A stretch of 64,000 bases of DNA from Choanephora cucurbitarum (lineage: Eukaryota > Mucoromycota > Mucoromycetes > Mucorales > Choanephoraceae), in assembly GCA_025331435.1 (NCBI GenBank), contig JAIWNI010000001.1, positions 372,001 through 436,000 of the forward strand, in the 5' to 3' direction. This document shows, piece after piece, positions 34,931 to 46,725 of this stretch; the stretch's first letter is position 1; each line of letters opens with the position of its first letter. The translations under genes were made by a program, and so were the position numbers. Below the pieces are notes generated by a model that was not told the origin of the DNA, did no database searches, and saw only the letters and a list, made by a program, of their open reading frames with translations.

Positions 34931-36349
34931 TCATGAAAAGTAACACCAATACTTGACCATTGGAGATAGGCTGCTTTGTTCGCAGGGTTGAGACATAATC
35001 ATCTTTTTGGAATAAACAAATCGCGGGTCGAAATTCTTTTGACTGTAGTACGCTCTCTTGCCATGCGTTATTAATTTCCAGTAATCATTTGACTGTAGCG
35101 AGTATCTCTTGGATGTCATTGCATTGATCTCGACTGCTTTGATCTGAGGCAGACGGCTCTTAATCTGGCTCAATGTACATATCAGCTCCCCATTAGAATC
35201 ATTCATCATAGGCGTGTTGGAAAGGTTGAGATAGAAAAGGTGCTGTGACCTATCGTTGTACAAAAGAAACTCTTCTAGTTTTTTTAGTGTAACTGACTGA
35301 CAGTAGACCAATGAGAGAGATTTTATTCGTGCAAGTTTGATTTGTTCAGCCATTAAACGAGACAAGATGAAGTTGTCCAAATTGATATGGCCACCCATGT
35401 CCAGCAACTGTATGTTTGATCTTGATGCTGCCTTCAAGATTCTAAAGATACACTCATGACAGAAACCCGACCCCCTAACACCACTAAGGCCTGTATTCAA
35501 ATTGAGTTCTTCAAGATGATCGCAGTGTTCAATAAAAGTAATCAAGGATGAGCAACATCGAACGGATCGGCATCCTTGTAAGCTGAGATGTGTCAATGTT
35601 TCATACTGCTTGTGAATTATAAGATGTGAGAATAATTCATTGTTGGCCTGTGTGTAGGCCAAATCAAGTTTTTTCAGTCTGTTGCCATTCATTGAAAGAC
35701 TGTTGAAAAAAGGTATAAAGAATTGGTCCTGAGAAAATGCAGAGCACATAAAAAATGAAAGGTTGCATAGTTGACCGGGTATAGACCATGTTTGGTTAAG
35801 TTTACTAGGAGGAACAATAGCCTCCTGTTGGTGCTCATTGTTGCTGTAGTTTTCATTCTCTTTTGGTTCAATGATGGGCTCAGTGAATAGAGTAGAGAGC
35901 TTGGGGCTGCATAGTCCAGTGAAGTCGATGGTATGTAGCCGTAGCTTTTGAGAATTAAAAATGGCCTGAATAACTGCGGGTGATACAAGGACATGCATCA
36001 TTTCTTCTCCAATGAGTAATTCTTTTAAGAAATCACAGCATCCTATTAAGTTCCCCAATTCCTCAGGTATGATAGCTGCCTTAGCTTTATCTTCTGACCA
36101 ACGAGAACCCCGTACGGTATAGCACGAGAAGTCGAGTCTGTGGACATAGCACGATAGTTTCGTTGGACGCTTGAGTGAATTCCTTACAATTTCATATTGC
36201 CGTGGACTGGCAATAGTAATGTTTCGATAAAGCACATGGATAGCAGAAAGGTAACAGTAGCGATTGACTTGACATAAGCTTGCCTTGTCTTTTGGAGAGT
36301 CGCAACAATTAGCAATTAGCTCTATTAGCTCAGCCGACAAGTTTTTCAT
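34931..36349 (-). CDS. F-box/leucine-rich-repeat-like protein
   Basis: A single exon of 472 aa from the ATG at 36349. The open frame continues upstream, but that part is hydrophobic, low-complexity promoter sequence. The N-terminus has an F-box-like pattern (LSAELIELIANCCDSPKDKASLCQVNRYCYLSAIHVLYRNI). The body has irregular LRR-like units (LKKLDLAYTQANN, LTHLSLQGCRSVR, LEELNLNTGLSG, IKSLSLVYCQSVTLKKL, LFYLNLSNTPM), as in fungal F-box/LRR substrate receptors of SCF ubiquitin ligases. The substrate is unknown. Confidence 0.75.
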   Translation of the reverse strand: MKNLSAELIELIANCCDSPKDKASLCQVNRYCYLSAIHVLYRNITIASPRQYEIVRNSLKRPTKLSCYVHRLDFSCYTVRGSRWSEDKAKAAIIPEELGNLIGCCDFLKELLIGEEMMHVLVSPAVIQAIFNSQKLRLHTIDFTGLCSPKLSTLFTEPIIEPKENENYSNNEHQQEAIVPPSKLNQTWSIPGQLCNLSFFMCSAFSQDQFFIPFFNSLSMNGNRLKKLDLAYTQANNELFSHLIIHKQYETLTHLSLQGCRSVRCCSSLITFIEHCDHLEELNLNTGLSGVRGSGFCHECIFRILKAASRSNIQLLDMGGHINLDNFILSRLMAEQIKLARIKSLSLVYCQSVTLKKLEEFLLYNDRSQHLFYLNLSNTPMMNDSNGELICTLSQIKSRLPQIKAVEINAMTSKRYSLQSNDYWKLITHGKRAYYSQKNFDPRFVYSKKMIMSQPCEQSSLSPMVKYWCYFS

Positions 36350-36673
36350 GATCAAAAGAGAGAAAGGATGCAAGAAGCAAAAAAAAAAAGAAAAATTAAA
36401 GGTCATGCCAAAAAAAAGTTTAAAATTCACACGATAAGATGAGAAACGCAAGACTTGATTGGCTGCTTCCATCTGTAGAACCATGCTTGTAACACCCGAA
36501 AAAATTTGAAAGAAAAGACGAATTTTCCAGAAAGTATAAAGAAAAGTCTTGAAAAGTAAGCCTAAAAGCAACAGTATGTTTGATAGATAGAAAATAGTTT
36601 TTTTTATCTAAGACAGGCCAGAAATGATATTTCAAACAAACAGACTGACGTTGGACGCGCCAAAGAGGCGAGA
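36350..36673. promoter_or_regulatory. 5' flank of F-box/LRR gene
   Basis: Promoter side of the minus-strand gene. Poly-A/poly-T tracts and a short GC-rich patch (GACGCGCCAAAGAGGCG, about 36653-36669) lie just before the inverted-repeat element. No gene is seen. Confidence 0.4.
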
Positions 36674-36941
36674 GGGGGTTTCATTTCTGAATAAATCTTG
36701 AAATAATTTAGAGTTTGCCAATCATATTAAAAGTTCAAAAATGCAAATGAGTCCCCCTTTAAATAACTTCTTTGAAACTTTCAAGGTTCATTACTCGGAA
36801 GCTGCAATTCATGTGCAAAAAGTAAAATTTCAAGCTTTCTTGAAATAATTTTGACCTCTTTGAAATTTTGTCTCATCCAATCATTTGTACTTTAAACTCA
36901 GTTCCTGAAAGTTTCAAGATTTATTCAGAAATGAAATCCCC
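36674..36941. mobile_element. MITE, family C (268 bp, ~30-bp terminal inverted repeats)
   Basis: The left end GGGGGTTTCATTTCTGAATA (continuing AATCTTGAAA) is repeated inverted at the right end (36912-36941), with one mismatch over about 30 bp. Subterminal sequences (CTTGAAA, CCAATCAT) also recur in inverted orientation. There is no ORF. I see no second copy in this window. Confidence 0.7.
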
Positions 36942-39186
36942 TGATGATGTCTTTTTACTTAAGATAGCTTAGTTACGATTTATTCGATAATCGAAATGGT
37001 ATATTATGATGTGACTTAGCGTCTATAAAGCTTGCCTAAAACCATACGCAGCAACATATGATGCCATAATTGATGTGAGTTTGCTTTACCCAAGTATAAA
37101 TCTGTCTTAACTGAACACCAAGTCTCTTTGGATCCATAAGAAGAATCCGTAACATTCAGAAACGAACTATTTTCATAAATTATCCAATACATCCGATCTT
37201 TTATAAAGGAAGGCATAGAGCGCCTTGATAGTCTCAATCAGTACAAAACTGTATACTGGTCCATACAGCGACTAAGCAAATCTAGAGTTGACATAACGAT
37301 CCAGTCAGAGATATCTATATGTGCAAAGATAGAGAGTCAAAGCTTTCGTAAAGTAGCAACTTGATTTTGTGACATTATAAGCACCTGAAGTTTGCTTCAA
37401 TGGATATGTTTAACTGCATAGGTATCTTGCAATGATACAATTCTAAAGACAAAAACATGTAATAAAGCAGATGAAAGACAAGCCATGCTTTTCTAGAAGT
37501 CAATCAAAACTTCATTCCTTTAGCTCATATTTAATGGAACTTTCAAACAGCAATATTGATATCGAATAACAGTACAATAACAAAAGTTTTACACCCTCTT
37601 TTTGTAGCTAGATTTTAGTTAGATTTTTGATACCTATAGTCTTATAATCTTGCATTAGTAAGCATGCCGTCCATTTGAATTTAAAGCGATAAGTTCTACG
37701 AGCGTTATACAATACCTCTAATTTTAGGCAATCCATGTCTGACCTAGCAAATAAAACACTTTCTTGTTCCTGTGTTGGCTATTTTTAGCTAAAGATAGCA
37801 ATGCGAACAAAAAAAAAGAAAATGATCCTGGTATACATCTTCAGGTAGTTTTATAAAGGTGAAAATTAAAGAAAGATGAAAGGAAATCTCCTTCTCATTT
37901 TCTTTCATTTTTCTTACTGTGAGGATTTTGGTTAAATAGATAGTTACTGTTTTTAGCTACTGTTTAGAATTAACTCAAACGAAGCAGATGTTAGAATTAA
38001 GTACACGCTAAGCACTCAGAGCAAAAAAAAAATATCAATGATAGTAATGTTAATCTTGGGTTATTGATATGTTTTGACTTATCGACTCTGCCGATAGATG
38101 TAAATATCATGCATAAATTTATTGTAAAAATGGCAAATGAACAATAAATTGGTAAGGCTTTCTGGGCTTCGAATCATTGTATTGATCACAATAAAACACA
38201 AACTATCTGATTTTAGTTGTTGTATCGATAGAATTCTGAAATCACAAACTATTTTCAATGTCCATAGCGGCAATAAGTCTTAGAAGTTATACGCAGCAGA
38301 TAGGCCACTTTATGCTGTAAAGAAGTAACATTGATGCTGAGTCAAAAAGCAAGAATATGAGGGTTTTTGATATTTATCCTTTTCCAATTTTGTTCTCTGT
38401 GAACCCAGAAAGTTTGATTGATCGATATTTGCGCCAAATAAAAAAAAAGAGTAACGTAAGGTGTCAAGTAATGGTGCGTATCAAGATAAAGAATTAGCTT
38501 TAAAATTTGGTTTTCTCTATATTTCTGCTTATAAGCTACAATGTTACAGAGAAAATTATATATTACTGCGAGGAAAGAACCTAGACGCACTTTTGTTTGT
38601 TTTTCTTAACTGTCATAAGCAAATCATGCACGTTGTTACACTTTGATGCGAATAAATTGAGTCCAATAAATTTTATTTAACAGACTGCATAACAATCGTA
38701 TAACTTCCATTGAGAACAATGAGCCTTAAGACTTCTATTTGAAGCCTTTTCTATCATGCTTGTTTGCTTGATGTGAGATAATAACAATGAGACAGCCATC
38801 GCGTGTATGTCAACAGACAGGTTGTGTTTTGGCGTATTGTGTTTCCTTATTTAACGACGAAAGTTCCCATAGGCTTTATTGGGTAGATAACTTATGCATG
38901 ACTTTTAAGATACTAACAGCAAACTCAAGCACGCAAGCCTCAGCTAAGCTGACCGTTGCTCTCTTTCTTTTTTGAAGCTTATTTTCTTTTCTCCTTTTCC
39001 TAACGTGGGTTTGCTCCACTCTTCGGTGTTACATATTTGGAAAATGCAGTGAACATAGGCAAATTTGAATAATACAGTCCATTTATTATTCTTTTTTTTT
39101 TTCTTAAACTATTATTGCTATTATTATTCGTTATTATTATATATTTTCTTGTTCATTGTCGCTAGAGTACCCACAACAAAGAAGGT
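36942..39186. other. Gene-poor intergenic region
   Basis: AT-rich sequence with no supportable gene. Minus-strand frames at 37016-37237 and 38079-38273 are open for 64-73 codons but show no convincing motif; they might be transposon scraps. The last 150 bp before 39187 carries T-rich and TAT-rich tracts. Confidence 0.45.
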
Positions 39187-42100
39187 ATGTCTTCTTCTTC
39201 AACAAATACATACGTTGAGAGTGCAGAGTTTGATACTATACCAGTACCTAGTAACAGCTCCTCATTTTCAACCTTGTCTCAGGAACCTTGGAACAAAGTG
39301 CAATCTTCGTACACTGCCAAACGAAAGCAAATGCAGGAAGAACGATTGAGACAATTAAAAGAGCTTGAAGAGCAAGTGACCGACACAGCTAACTGGAATC
39401 AGCGCAGAAGAGTGCTGACAGTCTCCACTTCTCATCTTTCTGTATCGGAAGATAACAGCATACTATACCCAGCTTCAAATACACCTTCACCTATCATTAA
39501 GTCAAACAACAAAGTTGATTTGGGTGAAGCTACACTAGAAGACCTCGAAGATCTCATTGCTGCTTCTGCTAAGCGACTAGCGAGCTATCGACTTCGAAAC
39601 AGCAACCATCAGCTACCAAACCAAAAATCACCTTCACCTACTGCTCGCTCTAACATAAAAAAAAAGAGCACAGGACAAGATGAATTGAATCGCTGGAAAG
39701 AGTTACTGGATCATAGACTGTCATCTTCTTCTTTGTCGGATCAGTCTAGCCCAGTATCTGCTAATCCTTCTTCTACCATTAATTCAAACATGGCAGATAA
39801 CGCAACGATACAAGGTGAAAGAAACCCATCAGCATCATACCAGCGTCTTCGAAATATGTTTGAAAAAGACAAAGATCGTAATAAGAGCACCTTGCTTTCA
39901 TCTAAAGCAGTTCAGCATCAGCAAGAGCAAGAGATGGTACCTACAAGAACCAAGAAAGCATCTTCTTTTTCTTTAGCAGATCTTGCGCATACAACACCCT
40001 CATCATCATCCTCATCATCATCTTCGCATCATAAGTCAGTAACATCGCCTAGCTACAGCAATTGGAAACATGGTAACGGTATTCATACTACTCGTTCCAC
40101 TGTGGCCAATGCAGCTCCAAAAATTGAGCCACCTCGTATTAGTGCTAGTACAACTCCTCGTGTTCCTCAATTGAGAAAAGCAACTCGAAGCTATAGTCAT
40201 CAACGCTTAGCCGAGCCATCTTCTATACCTACATCTACTTCACTTGAGCCTAAGCGAACTGAACCTGCTGTGACGCGCTCAGAAACACGAAGGACATTAG
40301 CTTCACTTATGCGAGAGCGCAACCAGAAACTCAACATGAAGAACAATGGAACTCATTCAGATGACCGAGACAAACTGTACGAGGAGGACGATACAGCAAA
40401 TGATTTACAAGCTATAGCATCTCAAACAAGACGTAGAGTCAAATTGAGCATTACTGCTTCTAACACATCTTCATTATTGTCCCAGAAATCAGCTTCCAAA
40501 CTCAACCCCACTGCTCCTACTGCAACTCCATCAGATACTGTTATTAAAAGAAAGAGAGTCAAGGTAAAGGAAAAAGTAAAGCAGCACTTGTAGAGAAGGA
40601 TAGTTAATGATGATTGGTTAGACGCTACCAGGCAAATTGATTGTTCAACCTTCAATAGCACCTCTGTCGCTACCGCCTATGAAAGTCGAGCCGCTCAATA
40701 TTCCCCTTGTGAAAAATTCCCGCACTGTCGCAAAGACACCAACTCGTATTCCCTTACCCTCTAGTGCTTCTACATCTACAACAAATAATAACAATAATAA
40801 CAATAATAGTACACCTCGTATTGTCTATCGACGCAACAATGACACAACTGAATACAATACAAGTTCAGACGATGACCACCACCAGCATCAGAAAAAGCCT
40901 TCATCAAGCTATAGCCGAGGAAAGCCGATATCAACTACCGGATCAGCAGTCAGTACGAAACAATTGCGTAAGCCAAAGTCAACTTTAGCTGTATCAAATA
41001 CACCCAAACTTCGATCTAGCAAATCAAACAAAAGTACAGACGATTGTTCTTTAAGGAAAAATACCTTATTGACCCCCAGCTCATCTACTACAACTGATAG
41101 TTCATTTAGCTCCACAGCAGGTATGTGCATATATTGCTATGAGGACGACGCATCATTTTGTTTTTGAAAATAACTTATCCTAACTAAACATCTCTAGTTT
41201 CCAAATCAAAGCGAAAAACTCTTGCCTTACATGAACGTCTTCAAGGACTACTTGATGTAAGCAATTCTCATTCAAAAGTTCAGGAAGGACAGTCATCAGA
41301 AGTTGTCATTCGTGGGCGTGGTATATCAACATCCGCATCAGCACCAGCGATCCATATTGCAAATGGCAATGAAGATAAACAACCAAAAGTGATGATGCGT
41401 GTTGCCATGACGCCCGAAGCCGCACAGAAACTTTATCAATTCAATCTGACATCATATGAAAAACAAGAGATGATGGCTTATGAGCATATCTACTTTGTAG
41501 GTCATCATGCTAAAAAGCGACCTGCTTCACCTAGCAGCAGTACCTGCAACTATGGCTACGATGATGAACGCGGCGACTATCTGATTCAGTTAAGAGATCA
41601 TCTAGATTATCGATATGAAGTACTTGAGGTCATGGGCAAGGGTTCTTTTGGACAAGTTCTCAAATGTTTTGATCACCGATCGGGTCAGACAGTAGCTGTC
41701 AAAATGATTCGTAACAAAAAGCGTTTTCATGCACAGGCTATGGTTGAGGTCAAGATTTTGGAAGATCTTATGGCTTGGGATCCAGAAGACGAGCATAACA
41801 ATCTACGCATGTTGGGTCATTTCATGTTTCGAAATCATCTTTGCATCGTCTCTGAATGCCTCTCAATGAATCTTTATGAGTTCATTAAAAGCAATGGCTT
41901 TATGGGTTTTAGTATAGGTCTCATCCGAAGGTGGATATTATTTACCTAATTTGCTTGTCTTGTGTCACTCATCGTTTTGTTTATAGATTTGCTACACAAT
42001 TGCTCAAATCATTGATGTTATTGCAAGAACACAAATTGATCCATTGTGATTTGAAACCAGAAGTAAGTGCCATCTCAACTACAAAGACCTGAACACGGTT

Positions 42101-42754
42101 GTAGCTAACTTTTTTTTTAGAATATTTTGCTTAAACATCCCACAAAAAGTACCATTAAAGTAATTGATTTTGGTAGTTCATGTCTTGAAACAGAAAAAGG
42201 TAAATTAAAGAACTAGTTCCCAAATTTTGTACTTACTTTGTTTCTTTTTCCTGAAAGTTTATACTTATATTCAAAGTAGATTTTATCGATCGCCTGAAGT
42301 TATCTTAGGCATGAGCTATAGTATGGCCATTGATATGTGGAGTTTTGGATGTATTTTAGCAGAGCTTCATACAGGCTATCCTCTTTTTCCCGGCGAAAAT
42401 GAGCAAGAGCAACTAGCCTGTATTATGGAGATTCAGAATGTGCCTGAGCCGTATATCATCGAAAAAAGTTCTCGACGTAAACTATTCTTTGGTAAGTACA
42501 AGATGATATAGACATCAACAATCACTCAACCCTTTTCTTGAAAACCAGATTCTCAAGGCAACCCTCGCATCCAGCCAAATTCAAAAGGCAGAAAGCGTAG
42601 ACCAGGCACCAAATCATTAAGAGAGGTTTTAAGAAGTACCGATGAACTTTTTGTGGATTTTGTTGGACAATGTCTTCAATGGGACCCTGAGCAACGATTA
42701 AAGCCGAATGATGCACTCAACCATCCTTGGATCAAAAACCATAGAAGGAAATAA
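39187..42754 (+). CDS. DYRK-family protein kinase, Pom1-like
   Basis: Exons 39187-40563, 40622-41120, 41198-41930, 41987-42062, 42121-42199, 42258-42491 and 42549-42754 give 1067 aa (fission yeast Pom1 is 1087). The first ~700 residues are Ser/Pro/Lys-rich and disordered with many phosphorylatable serines. The kinase domain (about 760-1065) has the Gly loop [34 protein letters not shown] and the DYRK activation loop [13 protein letters not shown]. The DYRK-homology box lies just before the domain ([17 protein letters not shown]). DYRKs autophosphorylate the second loop Tyr and then act on Ser/Thr. Pom1 controls polarity and mitotic entry in fission yeast; the same role here is an inference. 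Confidence 0.9.
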
Positions 42755-42922
42755 TAATTCATTGCTCCTTTTATGTTTGTAAATAGCATAGCCTTGCTTT
42801 CTACCCAATTCTACTTGATTAAGTCCCCTTTTTATTGTAAAGAAAAAGAAAATTAAGAAGCCATTTTATGTAAATATACATGACAAACTCCTTCTTGTTC
42901 TTTTTTTTTCTTATGTAAACGA

Positions 42923-44697
42923 TTAGTTGTTATCAAATGAAGTTCCGTATTTCTTTGACATGATGTTTTTAACTTGTTGATATTCTCTATTTAGTTTCTG
43001 TTCCTCACTCATATCTTTTCGTTTTTCGCGGTTCTTTCGTCGGCCGTCACTCAGTTTGACACCAAATTGGAAGGCACTCTTAGGATGAATTTCAATTGTA
43101 TCTTTGTATTTTTGCCATTCTTCTTCTGTGTCAAAATCCCAGCGGGTCAATTGTGCTTTTTTGTTACGATTTGTGCCTTGATCCATCATCTGAGGCACTT
43201 TGTCTTTACTACCATTATTGCCGTTGTTTTCGTGATCATAATCGTCATCATCCCCTGACTCATAGGCTGTTTGACGTTCATCAAATGATGTTGGTAGAGC
43301 CGAAGAACTCAAACCAAACATGTCTATGTCTGCTGCATCGTCGTCTAACTGCACTTTAGTGAGCTTTCGCTTTTTGTTTGGCTCTCCTACATCAGTCGGC
43401 GATTGTCCTCTCGCCTTAGATAGTAGAGCATTCACTTCATCTTCATTATTTTGTTGTTCCGTAGTGCTCAGTTCTTGCATCTCTTCATCATCAACAAGAC
43501 CATGGAAATAATTGCTTTTGTTGTTTTCCTTTGTTGTCTCTGTCGCTTTGACGTTTTCTTCATCCAAATAGTAATCGCGGCCTGCATCTGCAAAAATATC
43601 GCCCATGAATGCATCCTCACCCATAGCAACTGGCTCGCTTGTCATAATCTTTTGTATGTTTGCCTTTTGCTGTTGTTGTTGTTGTTGCTGTTGTTGTTGT
43701 TGTTGTTCTAGGGCATTGTTTTGACGACGACGGTTTTGAAGGACTTGTGTGATCTTGGTTAATACCATTTTGGCTTCAGCTAAATTCTCTTCAGATAAAC
43801 CTGATTTGGCTACCATATCGGCTTTGCTGCGAATTGCTGCTGTGGGAATAGCAAACGCGTCTGAGTAATGACCTACCTCATCAGCCAATTCGAACATAAA
43901 AGTCATGCGTCCGGGTTCAAAGAGTTCTGCTTTATGCAACTGATCTTGCTGTTCGATTTGTTCGTATATGTGCTTTGCCATTAAGGAATGGAAAGTGGGC
44001 TTTTTTTCTTCTACAGTTGCTGTCTCTTGCTCAGTCGCGATGGCTTCGCCTCGTTCAAAACGATCAAGTGCTTGATCAACGTCATCCATAGAAACATCCT
44101 CTTCCTGATCGTCTTGCTCTTGCGGTTGGTCGTCCTGTTCTTCTTCTGGTTCTATGTCTTTTCCTTCCATCTGGCTTCTAACTTTATTCAACAATGCATA
44201 ATCTAGGCCTTTTACAAGATGAGTACGTTCAATGTCGCCACCTAAAAGTTTTGATTGTTCATAAGCTTGCTTAGGGTCGACCTCTTCCTCCACTGTATCT
44301 TCAGTTTTTAGTTCTTGTTGGCGTCTTTCAGCTGCACGATCTCTGTAGAGATTTACATCCTTTGGTTCTTCTTGATCTTCTGCCGACTCTTCGCTTTCTT
44401 TCTTTGCTGGCTTTTTAAATACACTATATACAGCAACATGATCAGCTTTGTATGTATCCTTGCTCTTGTCCAAATGTATACTTTTTCTTATGTAGTGCTC
44501 GAGGTTTTGCAAGTATGGCGCCTCCACGCGGTGTCCTTGATGCAGGTGCTTTGAACTTAGGTTGCTCCTCAGTATTTGTATGTCTAGGTGTTGCTAGCAA
44601 TCGTCTAAAATCTTCTTGGCTCAAACTAAAAAACAGTTAAGATCTAGTTGCTATATTCGCAAGTAAGTTGTCAATAGCTTCTGTACCCTTCGCTCAT
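42923..44697 (-). CDS. RED/IK splicing factor, with an apparent 1-nt frameshift
   Basis: Exon 1 is only 11 nt (44697-44687, ATGAGCGAAGG). It joins in phase across a 61-nt intron to 44625-42923. Family blocks are LSQEDFRRLLATPR, YRDRAAERR, LLGGDIERTHLVKGLDYALLNKVR, FEPGRMTFMFELADEVG and TRWDFDTEEEWQKYKDT, matching human IK/RED, a partner of Smu1 in the activated spliceosome. The frame breaks at a five-base homopolymer (44482-44486, A5 on the coding strand): upstream frame stops soon after, downstream frame continues in the frame that one base fewer would give. No intron solves it. With the base removed the product is 570 aa. A 13-residue polyQ lies near the middle (plus-strand 43671-43709). 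Confidence 0.82.
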
Positions 44698-45355
44698 AAT
44701 AGTTGGTCTTGATCAGATATGAATAATTGAGATGTCTAAAGAATTATTATACGAAAAAAAATCTCAGTGTGTACCTCTTAATAAAATGCCGCATTTATAA
44801 AATTTGAATCAGATCTTTTGCAACGATAGTGTATTTCCTTTGCATTAATCCATTTTGAAAAAATGAGAATGTAAATCCGAATTCAAGAGGCTATTTACCA
44901 GCTCAATGTGAGAGGAAAGGTTATTCATTGTAGTCTGAAAGGCTTCTCAATCCTATTTCTGTCTTCGTGAATCAGTTGAATGTCTTTAAAATGTTCATCA
45001 ATTGTTTGGCCCTTCATTTTTCTTGCGCGATTATATGCATATTACATATTGTTTCTTGAGGTCAAGCAGCTTTTACCCTTTCAAACTTCAACAGCTCCAT
45101 ACTACCTCATTGCTTATGTATGCATAAATTTGTTACTGTATCCTAAACACTTTCATGATGACTTCTCAAGATCCAGTCAAATGCGGTTCATATGAAATAA
45201 CGTTTGGTAGTCCTGTCAGTTAGGTGACCAAGAAGAACCTAGGCTTGTTGTCATCAGTAAGTTCACAAGATAGTGATATGAAAAGCTGATGCGATTAGCG
45301 AGAAATTTTATGTTTTATTGAACTACTAAAACATACTCTACCTAAAACTAGGTTC
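44698..45355. other. Intergenic, no gene seen
   Basis: Promoter side of RED, then AT-rich sequence with no recognisable feature. Confidence 0.5.
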
Positions 45356-45480
45356 ACTGATAAAAGTCTGGGATGCAAATAATATTAGCATTCCCGTTTC
45401 GCATATCCGGAGGCCGAAATAGGGCTACAAAGGCGAAGTGGGAATGCTAATATCATTCACATCTCCAGACTTTTATCAGT
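45356..45480. mobile_element. Hairpin MITE, family B, copy 1 (125 bp)
   Basis: ACTGATAAAAGTCTGG at the left is mirrored by CCAGACTTTTATCAGT at the right. The inverted arms extend about 45 bp with a few mismatches (ATTAGCATTCCC against GGGAATGCTAAT), so the element would fold into a near-complete hairpin with a short GC-richer loop (GGAGGCCGAAATAGGG). A related copy lies at 47647-47796. It has no ORF. Confidence 0.75.
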
Positions 45481-46289
45481 TATTGTTGTTTGTTAGTTGA
45501 ATAAAGTCTTCTTTGGCCGCAGAGAGATGATACACCTGCCAGAAAAACTGTACTTAAGCATGCATGGATTGCACAGAAAAGACAAGCTTGTAGAGCAATC
45601 AATCAATTGTGCTCAAGACAGACACGGTTCTGGATATAAGCACTTTTACTTTAGTGCATCAAAAAAAAATAGTCGAATTGGGCCTTTTTGTACAAATCTG
45701 GTGATTTTGTACGAGGCAAAAAATGAACAAATTAGACAGGTTATTAGTTGATTGAGGCTAGTAACACATGTACCAAGTTCCAAAATAACTTTTAACAACG
45801 ATTCTAAAGTCAACCACACTAGGCCAAAAAGAGTTGGCATGTTTGTTTGTCTCTTTGAAGTCTGTGCTCTGAGACAGTTGTTTGTTTAAGTCGACAAGAC
45901 TTTATCATTCTATTTAATTAATCTCTTTTTCCTTGGCATCTATTCAAAAGTTTCGTTTGTGAATCGTAACACACTCTCAAGAAAAAAAACCATGTGATAG
46001 TAGTTCCTCTTTCTGATTTGATATCCTTGATAAATTTAAAGAAAACATAAAATAGCAATTGGTATATTCTATTCTTACTACTCCATTTCGACAAAACTTT
46101 ACTGTGCTTCTCAAACGATAACAGCTTCGGAAAAACTACAGGACCTTCAGCAAAAAAGAAATTATCTTGCTAAATTAACTTAAATTAAAACTGCTTCGGT
46201 TGACTTGATTTGGGAGTACGTCCGACCTTTTTTCTTTTGTAAAGTCGGAATAGTTACCTGTCGAAACAAGTTCTATGCTGTTTTTCAAA
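45481..46289. other. Intergenic, no gene seen
   Basis: AT-rich sequence. The open frame at 45497-45751 lacks an ATG start and recognisable motifs. Confidence 0.45.
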
Positions 46290-46682
46290 AACATCTGTAT
46301 GTTAACCATTTCTCTTTAGGCAAGCCTCTAATATAGACACATATTGTCTGTAATAGCTCATCAAGTAACTCAAGACAGGTTTGCTGCGAATATGTGCTCT
46401 CTTGGAAGTAATTGCTATCAGTTTTGTGATTTTTCTTCTTTTGACGTAGCTCTTACAAGAGGCTGATATTCTTCAAAAACGATAAGACTCGGCGAGTATG
46501 CAAAAATGTAGACGCAATCATAGTCGTTGCTTTCTATATAATTTCTTGTGGCTTGATATGTGCAAATATGTGTGTTGTCCGCGAATATAAAACTGTCATA
46601 TCTAACAACATAGCAAGTAAAGACATGATATGCAGAGTGAACATAATCTGGCAACCGCTCACTCGCCGACAAACTGACAAGT
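46290..46682 (-). pseudogene. Relic of a Tc1/mariner-type DDE transposase, C-terminal part
   Basis: On the minus strand a frame without an ATG reads DNTHICTYQATRNYIESNDY, then DCVYIFAYSPSLIVFEEYQPLV. This matches the layout of the second half of Tc1/mariner catalytic domains: a D-N-x-x-I motif (second catalytic Asp), about 20 residues, then the tyrosine/YSP stretch followed by the region of the final catalytic acid (FEEY in place of the usual LNPIE-FW). A further coding-like stretch continues to about 46290. There is no N-terminal DNA-binding domain, so it is a decayed fragment. Confidence 0.55.
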
Positions 46683-46725
46683 GGCTTCTTCTTCTAACCA
46701 AACAATAAAAAACTGATTCGATCAA

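Noticed and set aside
37016..37237. Minus-strand 73-codon frame considered as a transposase piece
   Set aside because: Has a vaguely transposase-like GSKETWCSVK but no catalytic motif or neighbouring fragments in order; too weak to call.
39995..40026. TCA-rich repeat in the Pom1-like gene as a possible satellite
   Set aside because: It is in frame, encodes a Ser run in the disordered N-terminus and is ordinary low-complexity coding sequence.
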